This document shows, piece after piece, positions 1 to 8,814 of a stretch of 64,000 bases of DNA (the first letter of the stretch is position 1; each line of letters begins with the position of its first letter). Under the pieces are notes generated by a model. It saw only the letters and a program-made list of their open reading frames with translations, was not told where the DNA came from and ran no database searches. A program made the position numbers and the translations under genes. Origin of the DNA: Clostridiales bacterium (lineage in GTDB: Bacteria > Bacillota > Clostridia > Saccharofermentanales > DTU023); the NCBI GenBank assembly GCA_004556455.1, contig SFGY01000004.1, positions 186,001 through 250,000 of the forward strand, in the 5' to 3' direction.

Positions 1-1182
1 ACTCTCAGCGTTGAGCTTCGTGTTGTTTGATGGAGCAAGATCTGCACTGCCCCCCATAAAATGCGGCAGTTCGCTGGCCAGAATATTGAGAATTTTGCCC
101 GAACTCTTGCGGGTTGCTTCAGCTTCACTGGGAATTTCACGGAAAAGAGCTTCATTCAAGCCGGTAAAATCGGGATGGAAAGTCTGATCCCAACGTGCAG
201 CCAGTTCGGGCCAGGCCTTCTGCCAGCGACTGAAAAGCTCGCGCCAGGCTCTTTCATCTTCGGCGAGTTCATGGCGTACTTGTTTCATACCCTCTTGAAG
301 AGAGGACGGCAGCTCAAAGATCCCCAGATCTTCCGGCCAGCCCAGGGCTTTTTTCGTGGCGGCAACATTCTCTTCACCAAGGGGTGAACCATGGGTCTTT
401 GCAAGACCTTCCAAAGGGCTGCCAAAAGCAATTTTGCTTTGCACAATAATCAGCGAGGGCTTTTCTTTTTCGGCCTTTGCCGCGTCGAGAGCTGTTGAAA
501 TAGCGGCCAGATCATTGGCATCAGCCACTTCCAGGACCTGCCAGCCATAGGCCTTATAACGCGCAGCGACATCCTCATCGAAGGCGAGATCAGTCGAGCC
601 TTCGATAGTGATTTTATTGCGGTCATAGATCACAATGAGTTTACCCAGTTTCTGCGTCCCTGCAAAAGAACAGGCTTCGTGAGTGACTCCTTCCTGCAGG
701 CAGCCGTCCCCGGTGAGGACATAGGTGTAATGGTCGACAATCTCAAAGCCTTCACGGTTGAATTCAGCGGCAAGACGAGCCTCGGCCATGGCCATGCCGA
801 CAGCTGAAGCGAGCCCCTGCCCCAGCGGGCCCGTGCTGATCTCTACTCCAGGGGTCACAGCATATTCAGGATGGCCGGGGGTTTTACTGTCCAGTTGACG
901 GAAGGAAGCGAGATCTTCTTTTTCGATTCCATAGCCAAAGAGATAAAAGAGTGAGTAGAGGAGAGCGGAAACGTGGCCGGCACTGAGAACAAAGCGATCC
1001 CGGTTAAACCATTGAGGGTTGGCCGGGTTATGCTTCATGTGGTGGGCAAAGAGTTCCCAGACCAGGGGAGCCGCATCTAAAGCCATACCGGGATGGCCGG
1101 AATTTGCTTTTTGCACGGCGTCGATGGCACAGCAGCGCAGAGCGGAAACAGCAAGATCTTCGAAATCCTTAGAATAAGTCAT
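1..1182 (-). CDS. tkt: Transketolase, N-terminal part (C-terminus beyond left edge)
   Basis: Thiamine-diphosphate enzyme of the non-oxidative pentose phosphate pathway; it moves two-carbon ketol units between sugar phosphates in the cytoplasm. I translated the minus strand from 1182 to the left edge: 394 uninterrupted codons. Seen are the N-terminal SGHPGMALDAAP motif (about residues 28-39), the SAGH and GPLGQG segments, and the thiamine-binding GDGCLQEG motif starting at about residue 158, followed about 30 residues later by the IYDRN stretch. About 270 C-terminal residues of the usual 660 lie outside. The start ATG (1180-1182) has an AAGGAG ribosome binding site eight bases upstream. Tkt paralogues and dihydroxyacetone synthase share these motifs, but transketolase is by far the likeliest call. 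Confidence 0.95.
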   Translation of the reverse strand, partial: MTYSKDFEDLAVSALRCCAIDAVQKANSGHPGMALDAAPLVWELFAHHMKHNPANPQWFNRDRFVLSAGHVSALLYSLFYLFGYGIEKEDLASFRQLDSKTPGHPEYAVTPGVEISTGPLGQGLASAVGMAMAEARLAAEFNREGFEIVDHYTYVLTGDGCLQEGVTHEACSFAGTQKLGKLIVIYDRNKITIEGSTDLAFDEDVAARYKAYGWQVLEVADANDLAAISTALDAAKAEKEKPSLIIVQSKIAFGSPLEGLAKTHGSPLGEENVAATKKALGWPEDLGIFELPSSLQEGMKQVRHELAEDERAWRELFSRWQKAWPELAARWDQTFHPDFTGLNEALFREIPSEAEATRKSSGKILNILASELPHFMGGSADLAPSNNTKLNAES

Positions 1183-1404
1183 GAGAAATACTCCTTCTGT
1201 CATGCTTACAGAGCCTGAAATTTGTTTGTTTCAAGCCCGGGTGAAGGGTCGGCTGGGCCACCCAGATTCTCCTTTGTAAAGCCGTTGAGAGACAAGTCCC
1301 TTCTGAAAACCTGTGCAGATTTTGCAGAAGAAAAGTCCACTGACGTTGGCTTCGGCGTTATATCACCTGCTCAGCAGGGCAAGAACCTTTGTCCATCTTA
1401 GCAT

Positions 1405-1437
1405 AAAAAAGAGAAGCTGCAGAAAAGCAACTTCTCT
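1405..1437 (-). terminator. Rho-independent terminator of the ferritin gene
   Basis: On the minus strand an 11-bp stem with one G-T pair (arms 1427-1437 and 1410-1420) encloses a six-base loop and is followed by six T residues. It lies about 40 bases past the ferritin stop. Confidence 0.8.
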
Positions 1438-1477
1438 AAAGTTTTCTAAGAAGATTAAATCGTTGGCTCTAAAACTT

Positions 1478-1993
1478 TTAACCGAGGTAAGGAATGGCGG
1501 GAATGTGAAATTCACGCTTGCCGAGATATTCATCAAACTCGAGAAGAGCGGCCTGGCAGTCTTTGCAGCGTTCGACACCGAGAATGTTATCACGCTGATT
1601 TTCCTCTTCTTCAGCTTGTTCCATAATGTACCAGTTGAGGAAGATTTCACTGGACTGATCATCAGCAGCACGCGCAACTTTCACCATGTTTTTGATGCTG
1701 GCAGTGATTTCCTTTTCGTGGGCCAGAGCTTCTTTGAAGATATCAAGCAGAGAAGCGAAATCACTTTTGGGAGCCTCAATGGCTTCATATCTGACCTGGC
1801 CGTCCTGAGAGCGCAGCCATCTGATCAGGCCAAAAGCGTGAGCGACTTCTTCCTGGTACTGAATGTCAAACCAATGAGAGGCCCCAACCCAGCCGTGCTC
1901 GAGCAGCCACTCGGACATCTGAAGGTATAATTTGGCGGAATAAAATTCCATCGTGATCTGTTCATTAAAAACTTTGTTAACTGATTGTTCCAT
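1478..1993 (-). CDS. ftnA: Ferritin (non-haem, FtnA type)
   Basis: Iron-storage protein expected to form a 24-subunit cytoplasmic shell and oxidise Fe(II) at a di-iron centre. The 171 residues match the normal length of bacterial ferritin. Putative ferroxidase ligands sit in the expected helices: E16 (EQITMEFYS), E49 and H52 (EEVAH), E93 (AHEKEI) and Q125/E128 (EQAEEEE). The C-terminal part carries an extra CKDC pair (about residues 144-147), which is not a general ferritin feature and might bind metal. The ATG at 1991-1993 is preceded by AAAGGAAAAG. The gene stands alone, has its own terminator, and is divergent from nfnAB. Confidence 0.93.
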   Translation of the reverse strand: MEQSVNKVFNEQITMEFYSAKLYLQMSEWLLEHGWVGASHWFDIQYQEEVAHAFGLIRWLRSQDGQVRYEAIEAPKSDFASLLDIFKEALAHEKEITASIKNMVKVARAADDQSSEIFLNWYIMEQAEEEENQRDNILGVERCKDCQAALLEFDEYLGKREFHIPAIPYLG

Positions 1994-2124
1994 TTTCTTT
2001 TCCTTTCTGGGGTGTCACGGGAGCTCTTCGCCTGAACGGAAGGAATTTTTCCCGTACACCATGTGCATCTGTCAAAAGTCTACGGCTAGAGGCATTTTAG
2101 CGGCGTCACATTCGTTACTCAGCA

Positions 2125-2160
2125 CTTTATTATGGTATACTTCAAAGCGAATACACAAGT
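2125..2160 (-). promoter_or_regulatory. Possible sigma-A promoter for the ferritin gene
   Basis: Minus-strand TTGTGT (2155-2160), an 18-base spacer and CATAAT lie about 135 bases upstream of the ferritin start. The match is moderate and untested. No Fur box is obvious. Confidence 0.3.
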
Positions 2161-2195
2161 ATCAGTGTCTATTCCTGTATAGGAATGAGCTGAAC

Positions 2196-2264
2196 CTATG
2201 TCACAAGCTCAGTGAGAGCAGACATAGTCAGAAGCTCAGGGCAGGAAAGCTGACATAGAGGAGG
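2196..2264 (+). promoter_or_regulatory. Repeat-containing 5' leader of nfnA
   Basis: Two tandem imperfect units, each TCA[C/G]AAGCTCAG followed by GACATAG (2201-2227 and 2228-2258), end at the ribosome binding site GAGGAGG (2258-2264). An upstream CTATGTC (2196-2202) can pair with either GACATAG copy, so two alternative hairpins are possible, one reaching the ribosome binding site. No known riboswitch class was recognised. Confidence 0.4.
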
Positions 2265-2271
2265 TTTTCTT

Positions 2272-3120
2272 TTGTTCAAAATTGTCAAAAAACATCGCCT
2301 GAATCATGAGAGTGTAGAGATGGATATTGAAGCACCCTTCATTGCCCATAAGGCGAAGCCAGGTCAATTCATTATTTTCCGCGTCGATGAAGAAGGTGAG
2401 CGCGTTCCCCTTACTGTGGCAGGTACCGATCCTGAAAAAGGTACGGTCAAAATTATCTTTCAGCAGGTTGGCGCCTCAACTCTGGCACTGGGCGATAAAG
2501 AAGAGGGAGATTTTATCCAGGATTTTGTCGGCCCTCTGGGGCAGCCCTCTGAACTCGAACAGTTTAAAGGAAAGAAGATCGCCGTTGTCGGCGGTGGCCT
2601 TGGTGCGGCCATTGCCTACCCCATAGCCAAAGCAGCTCATGCGCTCGGAGCTGATGTCGACATGATTGCCGGCTTCCGCAACAAGGACATCATCATCCTT
2701 GAAGATGCCATGCGCGCAAGCTCCAATCGCCTCTTTGTGACGACCGACGATGGTTCCAATGGGGTGAAAGGCTTTGTTTCGGATATTCTTGAGCAGCAGA
2801 TTAAAGCCGGAACGCATTATGATCACGTCATTGCTATCGGTCCTATTATCATGATGAAGGTCTGTGTTGATGTGACGAGAAAACACAATATTCCGACGAC
2901 GGTCTCTATGTGTACCCTGATGGTGGATGGAACGGGCATGTGTGGCTGCTGCCGCCTGACCGTGGGGGGCGAAACCAAATTTGCCTGTGTAGATGGTCCC
3001 GATTTCGATGGCTTTAAAGTTGATTTCGATGAAGCGATGTCCCGCGGCCGCATGTATCGTGAACAGGAAACTCAGGCCAGAGAACGACACATCTGCAATT
3101 TAACAGGGGAGGCACGCTGA
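2272..3120 (+). CDS. nfnA: NfnA: FAD/[2Fe-2S] subunit of NADH-dependent ferredoxin:NADP+ oxidoreductase
   Basis: Small subunit of the electron-bifurcating NfnAB complex, which couples NADH and reduced ferredoxin to NADPH formation; older annotations call it sulfide dehydrogenase beta subunit. The 282-residue protein has a ferredoxin-reductase-like FAD domain (about 1-100), an NAD-binding domain with VVGGGLGAA (about residues 105-113), and a C-terminal [2Fe-2S] motif with C214, C224, C226/C227 and C239. The start is TTG at 2272 with a strong GAGGAGG seven bases upstream; no ATG lies nearby in frame. The stop overlaps the nfnB start by one base, so the two are translationally coupled. PyrK/HydG-type reductases share the fold, but the partner gene settles the assignment. 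Confidence 0.9.
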   Translation: MFKIVKKHRLNHESVEMDIEAPFIAHKAKPGQFIIFRVDEEGERVPLTVAGTDPEKGTVKIIFQQVGASTLALGDKEEGDFIQDFVGPLGQPSELEQFKGKKIAVVGGGLGAAIAYPIAKAAHALGADVDMIAGFRNKDIIILEDAMRASSNRLFVTTDDGSNGVKGFVSDILEQQIKAGTHYDHVIAIGPIIMMKVCVDVTRKHNIPTTVSMCTLMVDGTGMCGCCRLTVGGETKFACVDGPDFDGFKVDFDEAMSRGRMYREQETQARERHICNLTGEAR

Positions 3121-4529
3121 TGGCTGAATATAAGAAAAACATGTCGCTCGAGAAGGTTCCCATGCCGGAACAGGAGCCCAATGTCCGCAATAAAAACTGG
3201 CAGGAAGTGTCTCTTGGTTATACTCTGGAAATGGCGCAGGAAGAAGCAAAACGCTGCCTCAATTGCAAGAATCATCCCTGCATGAATGGCTGCCCGGTCG
3301 CTGTGCGCATTCCTGAATTTATTCAGCAGTTGATTGAAGGAAATCTTGCCGAAGCTTACGAAATCATCACCTCGACCAACAGCTTGCCGGCCATCTGCGG
3401 TCGTGTCTGCCCTCAGGAAAATCAGTGCGAGAAATTCTGTGTTCGGGGCATTAAAGGGCAGCCTGTCGGCATAGGACGCCTGGAACGCTTTGTGGCAGAC
3501 TGGCATATGCAGCAGCCCCCGGAAGAGGCCTGCCCGGCAAAGAAAAATGGCCATAAGGTTGCGGTCATTGGAGCCGGACCTTCCGGTCTGACCTGTGCCA
3601 GCGATCTGGCAAAAAAAGGCTACGAAGTCACGGTTTTTGAATCTCTTCACGTTGCCGGTGGGGTGCTGATGTATGGTATCCCGGAATTCCGTCTGCCCAA
3701 AGATCTGGTTCAGAAGGAAATTGAAAGACTCTGTGCCTGCGGTGTCGAGATTAAAACCAATATGGTGGTTGGTCGTGTCCAGACGCTGGATGAACTCATG
3801 AAGGAAGATGGCTTTGAAGCGGTCTTTATTGGCTCCGGAGCCGGCCTGCCACGCTTTATGAATATCCCCGGCGAGAACCTGAATGGGGTTTATTCAGCGA
3901 ATGAGTTCCTCACCCGTGCCAACCTGATGAAGGCCTATAAAGAAAACTCAAGCACGCCTATTTTTGTTGGCCGTCGTATTGCTGTCGTCGGTGGCGGCAA
4001 TGTGGCTATGGATGCCGCCCGTGTCGCGAAACGCCTGGGCGCAGAGGAAGTCTACATTGTTTATCGACGCTCAGAAGAAGAACTGCCGGCACGTGCCGAA
4101 GAAGTTCATCACGCCAAAGAAGAAGGCATTCAGTTTAAACTGCTCTGTAACCCGCTGGAAATCTATGGTGATGATAAAGGCTGGGTCAAAGGCATGAAAG
4201 TAGTCAGCATGGAGCTGGGTGAAGCGGACGCAAGCGGAAGAAGACGTCCGGTTGAAATTCCTGATTCCGCTCACGAGATGGATATCGACTCTGTCATCAT
4301 GGCCATTGGAACTTCACCGAACCCCTTGCTGCGCCAGACCACGCCCGATCTTAATACATCAAACTGGGGAGGCATTGTCGTTGATGAAGCCAGCATGCAG
4401 ACCAGTAAAGAGGGAGTCTATGCAGGTGGTGATGCGGTGACCGGTGCAGCCACTGTGATTCTGGCCATGGGCGCCGGGAAAAAGGCCGCTGCCTCCATTG
4501 ATGCTTATTTGCAGGGTAAGAAGGACTGA
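3120..4529 (+). CDS. nfnB: NfnB: large flavin/Fe-S subunit (GltA/GltD-like)
   Basis: Large subunit of NfnAB, related to the small subunit of glutamate synthase. The 469 residues start with an Fe-S domain: C46, C49, C54, C58 and C93, C97, C103, C107 are positioned to bind two [4Fe-4S] clusters. A Rossmann motif VIGAGPSGLTCASDL near residue 148 binds FAD, and a second, VVGGGNVAMDAARV, near residue 285 binds NADPH. The C-terminal GGDAVTGAATVILAMGAG closes the FAD fold. No glutamate synthase large subunit lies beside it, whereas nfnA immediately precedes it, which supports NfnB over GltD. Confidence 0.92.
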   Translation: MAEYKKNMSLEKVPMPEQEPNVRNKNWQEVSLGYTLEMAQEEAKRCLNCKNHPCMNGCPVAVRIPEFIQQLIEGNLAEAYEIITSTNSLPAICGRVCPQENQCEKFCVRGIKGQPVGIGRLERFVADWHMQQPPEEACPAKKNGHKVAVIGAGPSGLTCASDLAKKGYEVTVFESLHVAGGVLMYGIPEFRLPKDLVQKEIERLCACGVEIKTNMVVGRVQTLDELMKEDGFEAVFIGSGAGLPRFMNIPGENLNGVYSANEFLTRANLMKAYKENSSTPIFVGRRIAVVGGGNVAMDAARVAKRLGAEEVYIVYRRSEEELPARAEEVHHAKEEGIQFKLLCNPLEIYGDDKGWVKGMKVVSMELGEADASGRRRPVEIPDSAHEMDIDSVIMAIGTSPNPLLRQTTPDLNTSNWGGIVVDEASMQTSKEGVYAGGDAVTGAATVILAMGAGKKAAASIDAYLQGKKD

Positions 4530-4532
4530 TGA

Positions 4533-5717
4533 ATGATGGGAGGGGAGGGTCTTGAGATCGCTGTTGCTGCCGATTTTCATATCGGTTCTCCCTTCTCGTC
4601 TTTACCAGCAGACATCGCCGTTCGGGCCAGTTCTTTGCAGGAACAGTGTCTGCGTGAATTTTGTCAGATGGTGGGCAGAAAGAATCTGCCCTATCTGCTG
4701 ATTGCCGGGGATCTCTTTGATCGCCTGGATCTGCCTCTGGCTCTGCTGCGTCGTACGCAGCAGAGCTTTTCATTATGTCCCCGAAGCAAAGTGATCATTT
4801 CGCCCGGCAATCATGATCCGTATTTTCCACAGGGAATTTGGGATGACCCTCACTGGCCGAAAAATGTGCAGGTAGTGCGCACAGAGAGTGAAGTCTTCGA
4901 CTTCCCTGAGCATGGATTGCGAATTTATTCTGCAGCCTTTCTCACGCAGTCCGCCAGACTGCCTGTTCTGGAAAAACTGAAAATTCCTGTCGACAGGGAG
5001 AAACTCAATCTCCTGCTGTTGCATGGTGAAATTGTGGCTGCGGGGCAACATTCCAACTATAATCCGCTGCCGCGTGAATGGCTGCGTGACTCCGGACTGG
5101 ATCTTGCCCTTGTGGGTCATATTCACCAGACCAGCGGTCTGGAGCGCGAGTCTGAGGGCTTTTATACCCTGATACCTGGCTGTCCTATGGGCAGAGGCTT
5201 TGACGAATGCGGAGAGAAGGGAACGTATCTTCTTCGCCTGCGTAAGAACTTACAGTTCAAGCAGAGCGTCCTGAAGGTAGAAGCCAGCTTTATTCCTTTT
5301 ACGGCGGCTCGTTTTCAACGTCTCCACCTTGATATATCCTCTTTTGACTGTGAAAGTCAGGAGGAACTGGCTTTCATCTTACGCCAGAGCATACTTGAAA
5401 AAGCCAGAATATCCGGAGAAGAACGTCACTCCTGTCTGCTGGAAGTTGAACTTTGCGGCATTTCCAGGCTGAGGCCCGATGTAGATTTTTTAGAGCGCCA
5501 GCTCAGGGATGAGTTTATGCTGCTGCGCCTTGAGGACAAAAGCTTTCCCGTTTTTTCGCTGATGAAGACGAGTGAAGACAGTCGTTTTTCAAGCTTCCTC
5601 AGTCGTGAATACCAGCGGCTGGAAAGCTCGGGAGAAGTCGACAGAGAAATCCTGCAGCGGTGTCAGAGACTGTTGCTGAGCTCTCTACAAGGAGAACTTC
5701 ACGGTTCGCTGAATTGA
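4533..5717 (+). CDS. yhaO: YhaO-like DNA repair exonuclease (SbcD/Mre11 family)
   Basis: Calcineurin-like metallophosphoesterase, expected to be the nuclease half of an SbcCD/Mre11-Rad50-type complex with the next gene. All metal-binding blocks are visible in order: DFHIG near residue 16, GDLFD near 59, GNHD near 93, LHGE near 166 and GHIHQ near 196. The remaining ~190 residues are poorly conserved, as usual for the partner-binding part. The start (ATG 4533) has AAGGA seven bases upstream and lies three bases past the nfnB stop. Length (394) fits Firmicutes YhaO, which is close to SbcD, so the exact name is less certain than the family. Confidence 0.85.
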   Translation: MMGGEGLEIAVAADFHIGSPFSSLPADIAVRASSLQEQCLREFCQMVGRKNLPYLLIAGDLFDRLDLPLALLRRTQQSFSLCPRSKVIISPGNHDPYFPQGIWDDPHWPKNVQVVRTESEVFDFPEHGLRIYSAAFLTQSARLPVLEKLKIPVDREKLNLLLLHGEIVAAGQHSNYNPLPREWLRDSGLDLALVGHIHQTSGLERESEGFYTLIPGCPMGRGFDECGEKGTYLLRLRKNLQFKQSVLKVEASFIPFTAARFQRLHLDISSFDCESQEELAFILRQSILEKARISGEERHSCLLEVELCGISRLRPDVDFLERQLRDEFMLLRLEDKSFPVFSLMKTSEDSRFSSFLSREYQRLESSGEVDREILQRCQRLLLSSLQGELHGSLN

Positions 5718-5731
5718 GGACTGAAGTACCG

Positions 5732-8092
5732 ATGGAAATTCGCGAAATAAAAATATTGCGCTTTGCCGGACTGAAAGAGTTTTCCCTGACACTGCAAGGG
5801 GGCTTCACTTTTCTCGCGGGAGCTAACGAAAGTGGAAAAAGCAGTCTGCTGGCCTTTATTAAAGCCATGCTCTATGGCTTTCGTCGAGGGGGTAAAGATC
5901 CTGAAAAGAGCGAGCGCCAGCGTCTCCGTCCCTGGCAGAGTGGCGAGGACTTCGGGGGCAGCCTCGTTCTGACGATTAAGGGGCATCGTTACCGCATTGA
6001 ACGACTTTTTGGATCGAGCCGCAGTCAGGATCGCCTGAGCCTCTGGGATGAGGAAAAGGGCCATCGCATTAAGCTCGCTCCCCGGGAAGAGCCTGGCGAA
6101 TATCTTCTGAATCTCAATGAAAAAGAATTTGCGGCAGCCTGCCTTATTGAGGAACCTGGTGAGGCGCTGCAAGACAGCGGTCTGGAAGTGAAGCTGGCTG
6201 CTCTGGCTTCCGGAGGGGATGAAGAACTTAATGCGGCAGAAGCCGTGCGCTTGCTCCGGCAGTATCTTCGCCGTATAGACGACAGCAGCGAAGATGGCCT
6301 TCTCACAAAATGCAGGCAGCGGTGTGAAGAACTCTCTTCAAGCCTTGACGCGGCTCTTGACCGCGATCAGGCGCGCCTGGACAGCCTTGCACGTCTCAAT
6401 GCACTGGAAGCAAAAAGGGAAGACATTGAGCACAAGCTTCTGGCACGACGTCTTCTTTCGGAAAAAGCAGAAGCTGAAGAGAAGTGCAGGCGCTGGCAGG
6501 ATTATCTCAGTCAAAAACAACTTGCCCGACAAATGGGGCAGAAAGAGGATCTGAAGTCTCCTTTGCCCATGAAACCGGTTCCTGTCAGGGAACTGAATAA
6601 ACTATCCCAGAGCCAGCAAAAACTGCTGCATCTGCATGCCGCTTTGCAAGAGAGTGAAGAAGAATGCGCTTCCAAACTTGCAGAAAGACAAAGAGCCGTG
6701 TCGGCCTGGCAAAGCGAAGAGAGCGCAAAGCGAAAACTGCTGACGGAACAAGCCGCCCTCCTTTCTCTGCCTGAATTAAAAGAAGCACAACGTGAGCAAA
6801 AAGACAAAGCGGAACGTCTTTCGCGGCAGTACAGTGTGGCCATGCTCAGCCTTCTGGCTGTGTCGGCTTTAACGACGCTCATCGTTTCTATCGTCAGGCA
6901 AAAGCTCTCCCTGCCGTTGCTTCTGCTCAGTCTTTTTCTGCCTCTGATCTTATTTCTCGTTGCAATAAAACGAGGCCGTGAAGAGCGTGAAAAGGCGAGT
7001 GCTCTGCTCCGGGAGAGCCAAAAACGTCGCGCTCATCTGCGCGAAATCAAGATGGAGCTGGAACACAGTGCTTTTTCACAGAAACAGGCAGATGCCTGGA
7101 TTTATGATTGTGAAACGGCCATTCGGGAAGTCAAAAAAAGAGCTGAGCAGCAACGCTGGAGCCTGGCCAGAGAAGAAAAGGAATTACGCTATCTGCTAAA
7201 ACCCTGGTTTTTCACCCTGCCTGAAAACATTCCCCCGGAAAAGCTCGTACAGCTTTTGCGCGAATATTCGCTCTCCGGCGAAGAAGTAGAAGATGGGACA
7301 AACACCCGTTTGCCGGGCAAGATGATTCAGAAATCAGCCGACGAAGAAGAACGCATGCGGGTTGAATTTGAGCAGTCCAGCCGTAAACTGCAGTCCGTGC
7401 AACAGCAACTCAGCCAGTTCAGTTTTTCTGTCGCTGATTTACAGTTCAGCGAAGAAGAACTGCGCCGTGAAGAAGGTCAGCTCAGAGAAGAACTGGGTGT
7501 TGAACGCAGTCAGTTAAGGCAGCTCAGTTCAGATCAATTAGATACCGCCAATCTGGAACGCGAACTCAAGGCTGAGCTGCAGCGCAAGCAAGAGCTGGAA
7601 AAAGAATGCCGGGCCTGTCAGTGCTGCCTGGATATCGTGAATCAGGCGCTGGAGAAATACCAGGCAGAAGCCTGGCCAGAATTGCGAAAGCGCGCTGAAA
7701 ACTGGCTTTACCGTCTCAGCGGCGGGCGATACAGGCAAATACAAATCGATCAACCCTGGAAGGTTCACGTGCTTGCCCCGGAAGATGAACAATTGCACGA
7801 AGAGGTCTATTACAGTTCCGGAACACGTGATTTACTCTGGCTCTCACTCAAGCTGGCGGCCTCCTCTATGCTCTCCGGAGAGAGCGTGCAACTCCCACTC
7901 TTTATGGACGACAGCCTGCGCAGACTGGACAGAAAACGCGCAGAGCTGGCTTTCTCTGCTTTAAAAGAAGAGGCGGAGAAAAAGCATAAGCAGCTGCTTC
8001 TCCTGAGCAGCAGTGCTGAAATGAGACAGTTTGCCGAGGCTCATCAAATCCCTATTTATCTTCTAAGCTCTCCAGCTAGCCATGATTTTTAG
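5732..8092 (+). CDS. yhaN: YhaN-like AAA ATPase (SbcC/Rad50 family)
   Basis: SMC-like ATPase partner of YhaO, about 786 residues. Walker A GANESGKSS is at residues 30-38; long charged coiled-coil arms follow. Two hydrophobic segments (about residues 368-415) interrupt the coil, a feature of YhaN proteins that SbcC lacks, so the complex may be membrane-tethered. The C-terminal head shows a signature-like SSGTRDLLWLSLKLA (about residue 692) and a Walker B LPLFMDDSL (about 720). I placed the start at ATG 5732 because family similarity begins at MEIREIKILRF and a GAGGA lies upstream; the reading frame is open further 5' inside yhaO. Confidence 0.85.
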   Translation: MEIREIKILRFAGLKEFSLTLQGGFTFLAGANESGKSSLLAFIKAMLYGFRRGGKDPEKSERQRLRPWQSGEDFGGSLVLTIKGHRYRIERLFGSSRSQDRLSLWDEEKGHRIKLAPREEPGEYLLNLNEKEFAAACLIEEPGEALQDSGLEVKLAALASGGDEELNAAEAVRLLRQYLRRIDDSSEDGLLTKCRQRCEELSSSLDAALDRDQARLDSLARLNALEAKREDIEHKLLARRLLSEKAEAEEKCRRWQDYLSQKQLARQMGQKEDLKSPLPMKPVPVRELNKLSQSQQKLLHLHAALQESEEECASKLAERQRAVSAWQSEESAKRKLLTEQAALLSLPELKEAQREQKDKAERLSRQYSVAMLSLLAVSALTTLIVSIVRQKLSLPLLLLSLFLPLILFLVAIKRGREEREKASALLRESQKRRAHLREIKMELEHSAFSQKQADAWIYDCETAIREVKKRAEQQRWSLAREEKELRYLLKPWFFTLPENIPPEKLVQLLREYSLSGEEVEDGTNTRLPGKMIQKSADEEERMRVEFEQSSRKLQSVQQQLSQFSFSVADLQFSEEELRREEGQLREELGVERSQLRQLSSDQLDTANLERELKAELQRKQELEKECRACQCCLDIVNQALEKYQAEAWPELRKRAENWLYRLSGGRYRQIQIDQPWKVHVLAPEDEQLHEEVYYSSGTRDLLWLSLKLAASSMLSGESVQLPLFMDDSLRRLDRKRAELAFSALKEEAEKKHKQLLLLSSSAEMRQFAEAHQIPIYLLSSPASHDF

Positions 8093-8130
8093 TATTTCTA
8101 GCTTTCAATAGTACAAGAAATCACAAGGAT

Positions 8131-8178
8131 GTTAAAAATAAGTTCACGTCTGAAGCGAAATGTCAAAAATAAGTGCAC
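8131..8178. repeat. Direct repeat upstream of the Xre-type regulator gene, candidate operator
   Basis: GTTAAAAATAAGTTCAC (8131-8147) and GTCAAAAATAAGTGCAC (8162-8178) match at 15 of 17 positions with a 31-base period, about three helical turns. They lie 66-113 bases upstream of the regulator start. Their use as a binding site is inferred. Confidence 0.45.
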
Positions 8179-8243
8179 ACAGTATCGCGCAAGTATGGCA
8201 CTATTATTTTAATAAAACACGCGTAAAGAGGGAGACTAGGCCT

Positions 8244-8801
8244 ATGCTCCAGGAACGATTACGTGAAACCAGAAAGCGAGCAGGTCTCACACAGAAAATG
8301 TTAGCGGAGAGGCTGGGGGTCTCAAGACAGACCATCTCCAAGTGGGAATATGGCTTAGCAGTGCCTGACGCTGACCAACTGATCCAACTAGCGGATATTC
8401 TAAATGTTGACATTTTGTACTTTTTAGAAAAAAGCGAGGCTTCATTTTCATTTTCAAGAGAGCAAAGCCGTACGGCTGAAAATGCAGAGAAAGAGGCAGC
8501 TGTTTCAGGTTTTAATAGAACGGGAGGTGACATAAGCGAAGAAACTGGTGATTATTTTCATCTTCAAAGTGAAAAAGAAAATTACTGGAAAAATATTGCA
8601 CATGAGCTTGAGCACTACAACTTTCTCTACGCAGAACGCTTGAGAGTTTTCAAGAACTTTGTCTGTTGGTTCTTAATTCTGCTGGTGCTTACAAGTGTTC
8701 TGATTCTGTCTTATCAACTTTATAGAATGCATTTCTATGCTATCCAGAATGTTGAGATTCATCCAGTTGTAACGGACGCAGAAGAAGATATCAATGATTA
8801 A
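8244..8801 (+). CDS. Membrane-anchored Xre-family transcriptional regulator
   Basis: About 185 residues. Residues 1-60 form a Cro/CI-type helix-turn-helix (LRETRKRAGLTQKMLAERLG, then VSRQTISKWEYGLAVPDADQ). A polar linker follows, then one transmembrane helix near residues 137-157 (VCWFLILLVLTSVLILS) and a short tail predicted to be outside. The start ATG 8244 is preceded by GAGGGAGA and fits the beginning of the HTH; an in-frame ATG 84 bases upstream would add an unrelated segment. An HTH joined to a membrane helix suggests it responds to an envelope or extracellular signal. It opens the AT-rich island and lies 13 bases before a secreted-protein gene, so it probably controls that cassette. 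Confidence 0.75.
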   Translation: MLQERLRETRKRAGLTQKMLAERLGVSRQTISKWEYGLAVPDADQLIQLADILNVDILYFLEKSEASFSFSREQSRTAENAEKEAAVSGFNRTGGDISEETGDYFHLQSEKENYWKNIAHELEHYNFLYAERLRVFKNFVCWFLILLVLTSVLILSYQLYRMHFYAIQNVEIHPVVTDAEEDIND

Positions 8802-8814
8802 AAGAAGGTGAACT

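Noticed and set aside
61..550. Plus-strand open frames over the transketolase gene
   Set aside because: They are shadows of the minus-strand transketolase frame, which shows strong family motifs throughout.
1313..1930. 205-codon plus-strand frame opposite ferritin
   Set aside because: It lies antisense to the recognisable ferritin gene and has no family resemblance or good ribosome binding site.
1953..2258. 101-codon frame in the nfnA leader
   Set aside because: Covers promoter-like and repeat sequence, begins inside ferritin, and its product is cysteine/serine-rich with no resemblance to proteins.
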